Assembly (NCBI GenBank): GCA_945863875.1
Contig: CAMBBS010000029.1
Location: 1 to 55,958, forward strand
Direction: 5' to 3'
Source of the DNA: Desulfopila aestuarii DSM 18488
GTDB lineage: Bacteria > Desulfobacterota > Desulfobulbia > Desulfobulbales > Desulfocapsaceae
Length of the DNA: 55,958 nucleotides
A model generated the notes under the pieces. That model was not told where the DNA came from, did not search any database, and saw nothing but the letters and a program-made list of their open reading frames with translations. Of the stretch, positions 8,905 to 17,623 are shown piece by piece (the first letter of the stretch is position 1; each line of letters starts with the position of its first letter). The position numbers and the translations under genes were made by a program.

Positions 8905-9598
8905 CTCCCCGGCCTGAAGACCGAGGATTCCACCAGCACCTGCGCATGAGCATACGCTTCTGAGAGCTGCTTTGGTGGATTCCTGCTGCTGGCGGCATGA
9001 CGGCACCACTCACTTGACAGTCGAGCCGGGCATGTCCTGCTGGTATTCTGCGGCACCACGGAGATGAGCCAACCGCCATTCCAGGCCAGCTTGTACTCAA
9101 GTCTCCTGCGAAACTCGGACTATCCCTGGCCGAGGAGGGAGCTGTTCAATCGGGGATTGACCCGGAGCTTCTTACCTGGTGCCTCGCTTGTTCCCGATGC
9201 CGATCTGGCCATATCCCTCATCTTGAAATCCTCGATACACCCTACCGAGGGGGGCGAACCTGGCAGTGCCCAGGTCGATTCCCACGGAAGAGGCGGATGG
9301 ATGCACTGGTTCGACTGCTTGCCGCTCGGTCTGAATCGGGACATGCCAATGATCCCCCCCGCCTGGACATGGTGACATCTCTTGGTGTTGCCTCGATCTC
9401 CCGGCTGTTGATAAACCGAACCCATCCTCTCTAGGGCAGGAAAACCCGAGCCCCATCAAGCCTGAAACCTTGCGGGTATCACAAGGAATCGATGCCCCGG
9501 CCTTTTTTCTTGAACCGGGGAAGCCACTGCGGATTCTTTTTATCGAATGCCGCCTTGAGAGCCTTGTCGAGAAACCTCAGGAGGTAAATTATAGTCTG
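8905..9598 (-). pseudogene. tnpB: tnpB (IS605-type accessory RNA-guided nuclease), decayed
   Basis: Reading leftward from about 9598, broken frames give LDKALKAAFDKKNPQWLPRF then KKKGRGIDS, FINSREIE, HWHVPIQTE, VGIDLGTARFAPL (the RuvC-I region with its Asp), FKMRDMARSASGTSEAPGK, LNSSLLGQG, VPPQNTSRTCP and AGHARLDCQVSGAV. These occur in the right order for an IS605-type TnpB. Several frameshifts and stops separate them. The segment between TSRTCP and AGHARL, which normally holds the rest of the four-cysteine zinc ribbon, is missing, so part of the gene has been deleted. Family identity is confident. Confidence 0.7.
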
Positions 9599-9602
9599 GT
9601 CT

Positions 9603-9773
9603 ATGGAGAGAAAAAACGAGATTCGAACAGGATGAAACTGCGTTTTCAATATGCACGTCCATCTGGTTTTTGTGACCAGATACCGGAGAAAAGTGTTGGA
9701 TGGAAAAGATATTGAAATACTCCGGAAATCATTTGCCAGGATCTGCCGGAAGTTTGCAGCTTACCCCTTGTAG
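9603..9773 (+). pseudogene. tnpA: tnpA (Y1 transposase of IS200/IS605), 5' fragment
   Basis: From ATG 9603 the frame reads MERKNEIRTG, meets a TGA at 9633, then continues NCVFNMHVHLVFVTRYRRKV and the helix GKDIEILRKSFARICRKF before stopping at 9771-9773. This is the N-terminal third of a Y1 HUH transposase. The TGA stands where the family has Arg (a CGA to TGA change would explain it). The HUH histidines and catalytic tyrosine, which lie further on, have been deleted, and the terminal hairpin follows at once. It diverges from tnpB, as in IS605 itself. Confidence 0.7.
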
Positions 9774-9800
9774 CCCCGACCTGAAAGACCGGGTTTTACA

Positions 9801-10225
9801 GCGCTTTTTTGGTAAGAGACCCAGGGGCAGTGCTGAGCCTGTCAGATAAACAAATGTTCCTCAGCACATTTATTTTTTCTGAAGTTGTGCCATAGGATGG
9901 GTCAATATTCCTCACGGAAACGCTGCCAGTCAGTTCAAAAAAAGACTGTCGGAACGGACTGCATTAACCGGCCTGGGGGTTGCCGTCATCCTGCCTTATG
10001 CTTGCTGTGCCTTGCCATTTCAACAAGGAACCGGCATCCCTGTTGAAATGGCAAGGCATCGTCAATGATCCACTGGGCGTTTTGCTTCCGGTGCGGCCTT
10101 TGACCAGCCGACGGTTGGACGCTGCTCTAGTTTGCGCAGGACAAAGAAAACGACGATCGTGTCGACTCCTTTCATGTTTCCGATAGGGTCTAACAAATAT
10201 GTGACCTGAACGATCCCTGGAAGCA
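9801..10225. other. Gene-free stretch downstream of the mrp operon
   Basis: About 425 bases between the IS605 remnant and the end of mrpG. I see no gene with convincing composition; a short plus-strand frame near 9955-10000 has a hydrophobic run (LTGLGVAVILPY) but no family match. It contains the perfect inverted repeat at 10008-10058. Confidence 0.35.
10008..10058. repeat. Perfect 18-bp inverted repeat with 15-base loop
   Basis: TGCCTTGCCATTTCAACA (10008-10025) is repeated as its exact reverse complement at 10041-10058, with 15 bases between. It sits about 170 bases beyond the end of mrpG. There is no T-run on either side, so it is not a standard intrinsic terminator; it could act as an mRNA 3'-end stabiliser, a recombination site or one member of a dispersed palindrome family. 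Confidence 0.75.
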
Positions 10226-10564
10226 CTATGTTTCTTTTTGCTCCGCTTGCTCGCCGGATTTTTTGCGGATCTGGTCAATGCCGCCGCGCAGGTGGATCAT
10301 GCTGCGGGCGATGAGGTGAGCGCTGACCGGCGCGGTGATCATGAGAAACATGGCGATCAGCAGTTCATGCAGGCTGAGACCGGCTTCCCGTGAGCTGAAA
10401 TGGAGCATGGAGGCGATGAGGATGCCTCCGACCCCGAGGGTGGTGGCCTTGGTCGGGCCGTGCAGGCGCATGAACAGCTCGGGGAAACGGGCCATGCCGA
10501 TGGAGCCGATCAGGGCAAAAAGACCGCCGACGATCAGAAAAAAAGAAGTGAGTAATTCCAGCAT
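10226..10564 (-). CDS. mrpG: Na+/H+ antiporter subunit G (MrpG/MnhG)
   Basis: A 112-residue membrane protein with three hydrophobic segments (about 5-25, 38-58, 65-87) and the family's conserved GMARFPELFMRLHGPTKATT motif near residue 23. MrpG is a small subunit of the multi-subunit Mrp complex that exports Na+ in exchange for H+. It is the last gene of the mrp operon and begins 11 bases after mrpF ends. The C-terminal 25 residues are polar and charged and may face the cytoplasm. Confidence 0.9.
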   Translation of the reverse strand: MLELLTSFFLIVGGLFALIGSIGMARFPELFMRLHGPTKATTLGVGGILIASMLHFSSREAGLSLHELLIAMFLMITAPVSAHLIARSMIHLRGGIDQIRKKSGEQAEQKET

Positions 10565-10575
10565 AGCATTTCTCC

Positions 10576-10845
10576 TTATTCAATTATATCGCCGCGCAGC
10601 AGATACTTACATAAGGCAACCGTGCCGACGAAGCCCATCAGCGCAATCAGCAGGGCTGCTTCGAAGAATACTGTGAGGTTTAAGTAAACCCCAAAGAGTA
10701 CCAGCAGTGCGGTGGTGTTGATATACATGGTATCCAGTGCCAGGATCCGGTCCGGCATGCTGGGACCGCGCACCAACCTGAAAAAATTAAGGAGGAGGGC
10801 GACAGCGATGCAGATAAAAGCGAAGGTCACGGCGGTTTTCAACAT
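10576..10845 (-). CDS. mrpF: Na+/H+ antiporter subunit F (MrpF/MnhF)
   Basis: An 89-residue protein with three membrane spans and the MrpF hallmark RLVRGPSMPDRILALDTMYI near residue 24, where the conserved Asp lies in or near the membrane. It overlaps the end of mrpE by seven bases and precedes mrpG by 11. Length is normal for the family. Confidence 0.9.
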   Translation of the reverse strand: MLKTAVTFAFICIAVALLLNFFRLVRGPSMPDRILALDTMYINTTALLVLFGVYLNLTVFFEAALLIALMGFVGTVALCKYLLRGDIIE

Positions 10846-11327
10846 TCGAAAATCTCCTGCAAAGGTCGTTCATAGCGGTATTTGATATGGGCGATGAGCT
10901 GTGCTTCGTCGTCAACGTCGAGCACGTGAAGCAGCAGCGACCGTCGATCGATGCTTAAATCGGCCGAGACGGTCCCCGGCGTCAGGGAAATGGTGTTGGT
11001 CAGCACGACTATCGCGGAATCGTTGCACAGATCAAGAGGAAGTGTGATAAATCCCGGGCGAAGCCTGTGCATCGGGCCGAGGATCAACCGCGCGACCACC
11101 AGATTGGCGATGGTGATATCCCAGAGCAGTACGGCGAGATAGCTTGCCAGCCGCCAAGGCCGCCGCAGACGTGGGCGATTGGGCCAGAAACGCACGGTGA
11201 AGAGTGGTATGGTCACGGCAAGCAGTATGCCCAGCAGCGCCTGGCCCGGGGCGGCACTATTGTTCAGCAGCAGCCAGATCAGCCACAGGCAGAGACTGAA
11301 TAAGGGCTGGGGAAACAGGCGTTTCAT
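10839..11327 (-). CDS. mrpE: Na+/H+ antiporter subunit E (MrpE/MnhE)
   Basis: A 162-residue protein starting MKRLFPQPLFSLCLWLIWLL, with two N-terminal membrane spans and the conserved SLTPGTVSADLS motif near residue 113, typical of MrpE. The frame is open far upstream of this ATG, but that stretch is the antisense-like shadow of mrpD; the ATG at 11327 overlaps the mrpD stop by four bases, as for the other gene junctions of this operon. It is part of the Mrp membrane complex. Confidence 0.9.
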   Translation of the reverse strand: MKRLFPQPLFSLCLWLIWLLLNNSAAPGQALLGILLAVTIPLFTVRFWPNRPRLRRPWRLASYLAVLLWDITIANLVVARLILGPMHRLRPGFITLPLDLCNDSAIVVLTNTISLTPGTVSADLSIDRRSLLLHVLDVDDEAQLIAHIKYRYERPLQEIFEC

Positions 11328-12853
11328 GGTTTTTTCTCCTTGGGCAGCACGGCGTCGATATAGTTGCCCGGCGTCAGCAGCTGGCCGGCGGTAGCCTCTG
11401 CATAGCGGCAGATCGGCGCGGCGAGGATGGTCATAACCACACTCATCGCAAGCAGCAGGATGACCGGCGCGATAAGGCGCGGGTGGAGCCTTTGTCTCTC
11501 GGTGGCAATCATGTCCCCTTCCGTTGTCCAGAACAGGAGGCTGCCGGCCCTGCTGAGAGCAATCAGTGCGGCCAGGCCGCCAAGCAGAACGATGGTCCAC
11601 AGCCATATCAGCAGCCATATGCCCTCCTCCGGCGGCACGGCCTGGAGCAGCAGCAGTTTGCCGATAAACCCGGACAGCGGTGGCATTCCGGCAGATGCCA
11701 CCGCACCGACAAAAAACAGCACCCCCAGCAGGGGCAGAACCCGAGGTGCCATCGGCGGCCCTGGGGAAAACCAATCTGCCACGGCGCCGCGCTGCCGGGC
11801 GATGAGATCGGCCAGCAGAAACATGCCGGCGGTGATCAGGGTGGTATGGGGCAGGTAGTAAAGCGTGGCGGTGATACCGGCAACAGTGAACAGGCCGATA
11901 CCGGCGAGCAGTGTGCCCACCGACACCACTACCAGATAGGCGACGAGCGAGGTCAGCCGGCGGCTGCCGAGCACCCCGAGGGTGCCGGCGACCAGGGTGA
12001 GGAGGGCCAGGGGCGGCAACCAGCCAGCGACATCAGATGCTACGGCATCAACATTCAGGGGGAAGATCAGGGTAAAGGTGCGCAGAATGGCATAGACGCC
12101 GACCTTGGTCATGATGGCAAAAAGCGCGGCCACCGGGGCGGTGATGCTGCTGTACAGCGCCGGCAGCCAGAGATGCAGGGGGAGGATGGCAGCCTTTAGG
12201 GCAAAGACCACCAGGAGCAGCAGGGCACTGATGCGCAGCAGGGTTGCCTGCTCCGGGGCTGCCGTGGCGATTTTCACCGCCAGATCGGCCATGCTCAGGG
12301 TGCCGGTGACGGCATACAGCGTACCGATCGCCACCAGAAACAGGCTGGAGCCAAGCAGGTTCAGCACCACATAGTGCAGGCCGGCGCGGATACGCTCCGG
12401 ACCTCCGCCATGCACGGCCAGGCTATAGGAGGCGATCAGCAGGATTTCGAAAAAGACGAACAGATTGAACAGGTCGCCGGCCAGGAAGGCACCGTTGATG
12501 CCGAACACCTGCAGGGGAAAGAGCACATGGAAATTATGGCCGCGCCGGTCATCACCGCCTGTGGCATAGAGCAGCACCGGCCAGGACATCACTGCGGTCA
12601 GCAGCAGAAGAAGAGCGCTCAGTCGATCGACAACCAGTGCGATACCGAACGGGGATGGCCAGTTGCCCAGCTGATAAACGCTGGTTGTACCGCTGTCAGC
12701 CAGATGAAGCAGCAGCATCGCCACTGGCAGCAGACCGGCCACGGCGACGAGAGATACCAGGCGCTGCGGACCGGGGCCGCTTTTGACCAGCAGCAGGTTC
12801 AGTATGCCCGCCGCCAGCGGCAGGAGCAGGGGCAGAATAATCCAGTGGTTCAT
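11324..12853 (-). CDS. mrpD: Na+/H+ antiporter subunit D (MrpD/MnhD)
   Basis: A 509-residue polytopic protein homologous to proton-pumping subunits of complex I (NuoM/N-like). Visible features are about 14 hydrophobic segments, FNLFVFFEILLIASYSLAVH (containing the conserved membrane Glu) near residue 130, and the lysine region ALKAAILPLHLWLP near 222. MrpA and MrpD are thought to form the ion-translocating channels. Four-base overlaps with mrpC upstream and mrpE downstream suggest coupled translation. Confidence 0.92.
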   Translation of the reverse strand: MNHWIILPLLLPLAAGILNLLLVKSGPGPQRLVSLVAVAGLLPVAMLLLHLADSGTTSVYQLGNWPSPFGIALVVDRLSALLLLLTAVMSWPVLLYATGGDDRRGHNFHVLFPLQVFGINGAFLAGDLFNLFVFFEILLIASYSLAVHGGGPERIRAGLHYVVLNLLGSSLFLVAIGTLYAVTGTLSMADLAVKIATAAPEQATLLRISALLLLVVFALKAAILPLHLWLPALYSSITAPVAALFAIMTKVGVYAILRTFTLIFPLNVDAVASDVAGWLPPLALLTLVAGTLGVLGSRRLTSLVAYLVVVSVGTLLAGIGLFTVAGITATLYYLPHTTLITAGMFLLADLIARQRGAVADWFSPGPPMAPRVLPLLGVLFFVGAVASAGMPPLSGFIGKLLLLQAVPPEEGIWLLIWLWTIVLLGGLAALIALSRAGSLLFWTTEGDMIATERQRLHPRLIAPVILLLAMSVVMTILAAPICRYAEATAGQLLTPGNYIDAVLPKEKKP

Positions 12854-13182
12854 CGCCTGGCTCCCTGACCGTCGACATGGTCATTGCCGAGCTCACCGCG
12901 GGCGCGCAGGGCCAGAGCGACAACAAAAGCGGTCATGCCAAAGCCGATAACGATGGCGGTGAGCACCAGGGCCTGGGGCAAGGGATCGGCGGTGGCTGCC
13001 GTTCCAGGGGCCAGAGGCGGGGCACCGGTTATCAGGCGGCCGGTGAAAAAGAGAAAAAGATTGACCCCGTAGGATAGCAAAGACAGGCCAAGCGCCACCT
13101 GAAAGGTACGCGCCCGCAGCACCAGATAAATGCCGCAACTAAACAGCACGGCGATGACCAGGGAGGCAAGGATTTCCATCAA
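12850..13182 (-). CDS. mrpC: Na+/H+ antiporter subunit C (MrpC/MnhC)
   Basis: A 110-residue protein with three membrane spans, similar to NuoK. The segment ALGLSLLSYGVNLFLFFTGR near residue 31 and PLPQALVLTAIVIGFGMTAF near residue 66 are the typical conserved parts of MrpC. It overlaps both neighbours (mrpAB and mrpD) by four bases. Confidence 0.92.
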   Translation of the reverse strand: MMEILASLVIAVLFSCGIYLVLRARTFQVALGLSLLSYGVNLFLFFTGRLITGAPPLAPGTAATADPLPQALVLTAIVIGFGMTAFVVALALRARGELGNDHVDGQGARR

Positions 13183-15980
13183 CTGACCTCCCTGGTTTCC
13201 AGACAGCGTTCGCTCAGTTTCCCCAGGGTGGCCAGAATCAGCATGATCACCCCGACGACGGTGAAATAGACGCCGAGGTCAAACAGCATGGCCGTGGCCA
13301 GCTCAAACTCGCCGATCAACGGCAGCTCAAAGTGGTCGAAGGTGGAGGTGAGAAAGGGGTGACGAAACAGCCAGCTGCCGATGCCGGTGGTGGTGGCGAT
13401 AAACAGTCCCAGGGCAATGGCCTTGTGGTATTTTTGCCGCCATTGCCGGTGCGTCCAGGCAATGCCGCTGGCCATATACTGCAGGATCAGGGCAATGGCC
13501 GTGGTCAGGCCGGCGATAAAGCCGCCCCCCGGCGCGTTGTGGCCGCGCAAAAACAGATAGATTGACACGAGCAGGGCCATCGGCAGGAGAAAGCGGGTGA
13601 TCTGGGTCAGTATCAGGGACTCTCGCTCCGGCGCCCAGCGTCTGCCGATGCCGTGCAGGGTGCCGGGGGCCAGACAAAGATTGTCGAGCAGGGCGTAAAT
13701 ACCGACGGCGGCAATGGCCAGCACGGTAATTTCCCCCATGGTGTCAAAGCCGCGGAAATCGACGAGGATGACATTCACCACATTGGCGCCCCCGCCGCCG
13801 GGCAGGCTGTTTTCCATGAAATAGTTGGAAATGCTCGTATACGGCCGGGTGAGTACGGCCCAGGTGAGCAGCCCCATGCCGGAGCCGATCGTCAGGGACA
13901 ACAGCAGATCCTGGCCACGGCGCAGAGGCGAAGACTCGGCCTGATCCTGCTGCGGCAAAAAATGCAGGGCGAGCAGCAGCAGGATGATCGTCGCCATTTC
14001 CACCGCCAGCTGGGTCAGGGCCAGATCGGGGGCGGAAAACCTTGCAAAGGTGAGGACCGCCACCAGGCCCACTACGCTCAGAGCGATGAGGGCCATAAGC
14101 CGCTGCCGCCGCCACAATACGGTGGCCAAAGCTGCGGCCATGATCAGCACCCCGCCAAGCAGGGTGACCGGACCGATGGCGGACAGCGGCAGTTCTCCGA
14201 TGAGAGCCGCCTTGCCGGTGATAACCGGCAGGGCAAAAGCGGCGCCTGCGCTTAGCAGCAGCAGTGCGGCATAGCGCTGCAGAGAGCCGTTCTCCAAGGT
14301 CATGGTGATGGCGCGGGCGGCACCGGTGATGCGATCAATGCTTTTCTGGAAGATAAAATCGGCGTCGATCTCGAAAAACAGCTTTGCAGACACGTTAAAA
14401 AGACGCTGCCGCAGACTGTAGACGGCAATGCCGCCGACAAGAGCGATCAGGCTCATGAGGAATGGCGCATTGAAACCGTGCCAGATAGCCAGGTTATAGG
14501 CAGGCAGCGGTCCCCCCAGTACATCGGCCGAGGCGAGCGCCAGAAAGGGCGCCACGGTCAAGGTGGGGAAAACCCCCACCACCAGGCATTGGCCGACCAG
14601 TACCGCCACCGGCAGAATCATGTAGCGCGGTGCTTCGTGCGGCGGATATATGGGCAGGTTGACCGGTTCCCCGTTGAAAAAGACATCGTGGATAAAGCGG
14701 GCCGAATAGGCCACCGCCAAAATTCCGGCCAGGGTTGCTGCCACCGGCAGCAGCCAGGCCGCAGATCCCAGAGCCGTCAAATGCAGGGTTTCGGCAAAAA
14801 ACATCTCTTTGGACATGAAACCGTTGAGCAGAGGCACGCCGGCCATTGCCGCGGCGGCGACCATGGCCAGGGTTCCGGTAACCGGCATGTACTTCCATAA
14901 ACCGTTGATGCGGCGCATGTCCCGGGTGCCGGTTTCATGGTCGATAATACCGGCGGCCATGAACAGCGAGGCCTTGAAGGTGGCATGATTGATGATATGA
15001 AAGACGCCGGCCACGGCGGCAAGAGGCGTATCGATGCCGAACAGCAGCACGATAAGACCAAGATGGCTGATAGTTGAATAGGCGAGCAGCCCCTTGATAT
15101 CATGTTTAAAGAGGGCGATATAGGCACCAAAGAGCAGGGTGATCAGCCCGGTGCCGCCGACGACGAAGAACCATAAATCGGTGCCGGAGAGGGCGGGAAA
15201 CAATCGCGCCAGCAGGAAGACCCCGGCCTTGACCATGGTGGCGGAATGCAGATAGGCGCTGACCGGAGTCGGAGCGGCCATGGCCCGAGGCAGCCAGAAA
15301 TGAAAGGGAAACTGCGCCGATTTGGTAAAAGCGCCAAGCAGGATGAGCAGCAGGGTCGGGGGGTACAGGGCGTGGGTGCGAATACTGTCACCGGCGGCGA
15401 TGATAACCGAGATCTGGTAGCTGTCGGCAATATGACCGAGCAGGAGGAAGCCGGCGAGCATCGCCAGCCCGCCGCCACCGGTTACCGTCAGGGCGATTTT
15501 CGCGCCCCGACGGGCTTCCGAGCTGCGATGACGAAAACCTATGAGCAGAAACGAACTGAGGGAGGTTAATTCCCAGAATATCAGCAGCTGCAGCAAATGA
15601 TCGGAGAGAACTATACCTACCATGGACCCCATGAACAACAGCAGTATGCCGTAAAATCGGCCGCGGGGATCATCTTTTGCCAGGTAGTAGTTGGCATAGA
15701 GAATGATCAGCAGGCCAATGCCGAGGATGAGCAGGATGAACAGGCCAGCCAGGCCGTCCATACGCAGGATGAGATCAAAACCGGCCTGCGGCAGCCACGA
15801 CCAGCTGCCTGTCATCGGCTCCCCGCGAAAAGCCGCCCCCAGCGGCTCGACTGCCAGTAGCAGGGCCGCCGCCGGCACAGCGGCCGCCGTCCAGGCCGCC
15901 GCCCCCCGGCCGAGCCGCATGGCGAGTGGCGGCAACAAGGCGCCGATAAAGGGAAGCAGAACAATGAGCAGCAGATTCAT
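13179..15980 (-). CDS. mrpA: Na+/H+ antiporter subunit A fused to B (MrpAB)
   Basis: A 933-residue polytopic protein. The first 500 or so residues are NuoL-like (FWELTSLSSFLLIGFRHRSS with its membrane Glu, AFTKSAQFPFHFWLP with the conserved Lys, LHSATMVKAGVFLLARLFP). Residues of about 650-780 form the MrpA-specific C-terminal domain (APDLALTQLAVEMATIILLL, FRGFDTMGEITVLAIAAVGI). The last 140 residues (FLRGHNAPGGGFIAGL onward) are an MrpB domain, so A and B are one polypeptide; no separate mrpB exists in the operon. It is the first gene and has only a weak GGG before its ATG. It diverges from the Mrr-like gene, with 270 bases between. Confidence 0.93.
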   Translation of the reverse strand: MNLLLIVLLPFIGALLPPLAMRLGRGAAAWTAAAVPAAALLLAVEPLGAAFRGEPMTGSWSWLPQAGFDLILRMDGLAGLFILLILGIGLLIILYANYYLAKDDPRGRFYGILLLFMGSMVGIVLSDHLLQLLIFWELTSLSSFLLIGFRHRSSEARRGAKIALTVTGGGGLAMLAGFLLLGHIADSYQISVIIAAGDSIRTHALYPPTLLLILLGAFTKSAQFPFHFWLPRAMAAPTPVSAYLHSATMVKAGVFLLARLFPALSGTDLWFFVVGGTGLITLLFGAYIALFKHDIKGLLAYSTISHLGLIVLLFGIDTPLAAVAGVFHIINHATFKASLFMAAGIIDHETGTRDMRRINGLWKYMPVTGTLAMVAAAAMAGVPLLNGFMSKEMFFAETLHLTALGSAAWLLPVAATLAGILAVAYSARFIHDVFFNGEPVNLPIYPPHEAPRYMILPVAVLVGQCLVVGVFPTLTVAPFLALASADVLGGPLPAYNLAIWHGFNAPFLMSLIALVGGIAVYSLRQRLFNVSAKLFFEIDADFIFQKSIDRITGAARAITMTLENGSLQRYAALLLLSAGAAFALPVITGKAALIGELPLSAIGPVTLLGGVLIMAAALATVLWRRQRLMALIALSVVGLVAVLTFARFSAPDLALTQLAVEMATIILLLLALHFLPQQDQAESSPLRRGQDLLLSLTIGSGMGLLTWAVLTRPYTSISNYFMENSLPGGGGANVVNVILVDFRGFDTMGEITVLAIAAVGIYALLDNLCLAPGTLHGIGRRWAPERESLILTQITRFLLPMALLVSIYLFLRGHNAPGGGFIAGLTTAIALILQYMASGIAWTHRQWRQKYHKAIALGLFIATTTGIGSWLFRHPFLTSTFDHFELPLIGEFELATAMLFDLGVYFTVVGVIMLILATLGKLSERCLETREVS

Positions 15981-16250
15981 ACCCTGGTTAATTCATCACG
16001 AAAAGTTATGAGTGTTCGGTATTGGGTCTCTTCTCACCGGGGAGAAGAAAAACTGCATAGACCTGTATAGGAATACTCATTTCACTTGAAGAATTCAAGA
16101 ATCGTCTTGTCCTCTCCTGCTTTAAAAGAAGGACATGTCTTATATAAAAATTGCATTTGCCAGTCTCCTCTTCTATCCTTCCTTTATGCCAAGAATTGCT
16201 CATATCATAGCACCCGATCGTCACCATCATTTGTTCAAGGAGAGGATATC

Positions 16251-17372
16251 ATGGCTCGCAGATCAGGAAGTGTCTTTGAAGATATCGCTGATATAACATC
16301 CAAATTTCCCTGGTGGGCCGGTGTGTCTTGTGCCTTGGTTTCCTTCTTTTTTTTACACTGGTATGCAGGAAAAACACTGCCGGCAGTTACCGGGACGGGT
16401 GCGCTCCTCGAGAATGCAGTACCCGGCAGGCTGCGCTCGCTTGCTTTTATGGGTCAGTTTGTCGTACCCGTTGCTTTTTTGTTAGGATCTTTTGTTTCGG
16501 CAATGCATAAATATAGAAGGACAAGGCTGTATGACAAAACGTCTCGGAGCGCTGTGCCGCATCCTTTAAATGACATGTCCTGGCGGGATTTTGAATTTTT
16601 GGTGGGAGAATATTTCCGACGGCGGCAGTTTACGATTGCAGAAACCAAAACAGGGGCCGATGGGGGCATTGATCTCATTGCCGGGAAAGGCAGCGAAAAA
16701 TATCTCGTGCAATGTAAGCAATGGAGAACACACAAGGTCGGGGTGCAGATTGTTCGGGAGTTGCTTGGAGTTATGGTTGGGGCAGAGGCCACCGGCGGAA
16801 TTGTCGTCACCTCAGGTGAATTCACCAAAGAGGCGGTAGCCTTTGCGCGGGCCAATAAGATTTTGCTGTTGGACGGCAGAGAGCTGCACAATAATATGAA
16901 GTCGAATATACACGATGAATATCAACGGAAGAAGAAAACAGGCGGGAAGCCGTTGGCGGTGAAATGGGTTTTTGCCGGTCTTCTGGTAATTGCGGGAGGC
17001 TCTCTACTGTTGCACTCCGATAAAACCGGGACAACCTTTTATTCGATGTGGTCGACCCGGATAAAAGCACTTCTTCCTGCCGGCCAGGCGGAACGAGGAA
17101 AAAAAATCCGTCAAATTGCTCAACCGATCACACCAAAAGAGGCGAGCAGGCAAAATGGGGAAAAGAAGTATTCTTATGAAATAGAATTTGTTTCCGGGGG
17201 GAGGGTGTACACCGACAATGTAATAATAACCGACAAGATAATCAGCTACACAACCGATAAAGGCCTTGTTGTTTCTCTCAGTAAAAATGAAGTGCAAACC
17301 CTGAGGAAAACCACAGCTGTTCAGAGGGACATAGGCGCTTTACAGGAAGCCCACAAGCTTGGCAGCCGTTAG
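16251..17372 (+). CDS. Membrane-anchored Mrr-like restriction endonuclease
   Basis: A 373-residue protein with two N-terminal hydrophobic segments (about 23-42 and 67-87), then a Mrr-type PD-(D/E)xK nuclease domain: MSWRDFEFLVGEYFRRRQF, GADGGIDLIAG with the metal-binding Asp, and KYLVQCKQW giving the QxK variant of the catalytic motif, followed by GGIVVTSGEFTKEAVAFA. A third hydrophobic segment comes after the domain (about 228-246). The start at 16251 follows AAGGAGAGG at ideal spacing; an upstream ATG at 16086 would add 55 residues of poor composition. Mrr-like enzymes cut foreign or methylated DNA, but membrane-anchored versions are little studied and no partner methylase is nearby. Confidence 0.75.
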   Translation: MARRSGSVFEDIADITSKFPWWAGVSCALVSFFFLHWYAGKTLPAVTGTGALLENAVPGRLRSLAFMGQFVVPVAFLLGSFVSAMHKYRRTRLYDKTSRSAVPHPLNDMSWRDFEFLVGEYFRRRQFTIAETKTGADGGIDLIAGKGSEKYLVQCKQWRTHKVGVQIVRELLGVMVGAEATGGIVVTSGEFTKEAVAFARANKILLLDGRELHNNMKSNIHDEYQRKKKTGGKPLAVKWVFAGLLVIAGGSLLLHSDKTGTTFYSMWSTRIKALLPAGQAERGKKIRQIAQPITPKEASRQNGEKKYSYEIEFVSGGRVYTDNVIITDKIISYTTDKGLVVSLSKNEVQTLRKTTAVQRDIGALQEAHKLGSR

Positions 17373-17548
17373 GAAATTCTCTGACCATTTTCAGCTACTT
17401 CGTTACGGCTTCTTATGCCGTTCCGGGTTTTCCTTTGGCCATGTTATTTATGACAACCGCTTAACATTGCCAGAAGGCGATCGATCCGCAGCCATCCCGG
17501 GGTGAAATCTGTCGAATAAATCCCATGTATTGCAGACACCAAGTATGC

Positions 17549-17554
17549 TATACT
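17549..17554 (+). promoter_or_regulatory. Possible extended -10 element (TGCTATACT)
   Basis: TATACT preceded by TGC lies about 70 bases before the beta-phosphoglucomutase start. The -35 match upstream is poor, so this would be an extended -10 promoter for the sugar phosphorylase pair. This rests on similarity to the consensus only. Confidence 0.3.
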
Positions 17555-17623
17555 GCCTCTATAGTCCAGGAACAGGAAAGCGTAAGGTGAGACAAGCGAA
17601 ATCCTTCAACCCGAGAGGATGCC

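Larger units (their letters stand above)
8896..9800. mobile_element. Degenerate IS200/IS605-family element
   Basis: The element is bounded by GC-rich imperfect hairpins typical of this superfamily: CCCCGGCCTGAAGACCGAGG near 8907-8926 next to TTGACA on the left, and CCCCGACCTGAAAGACCGGG at 9774-9793 on the right. Inside are divergent remnants of tnpB (minus) and tnpA (plus). Such elements move as single-stranded DNA using subterminal hairpins and leave no target duplication. Both genes are broken, so it cannot move by itself. Limits are approximate. Confidence 0.7.

Noticed and set aside
11328-11774. Upstream extension of mrpE
   Set aside because: The frame is open but overlaps mrpD and is Arg/Ala-rich; the ATG at 11327, with the operon's usual four-base overlap, fits the family N-terminus.
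13653-14255. Plus-strand Gln/Gly/His-rich frame of 200 codons within the mrp operon
   Set aside because: Its composition is what results from reading a GC-rich membrane-protein gene backwards.
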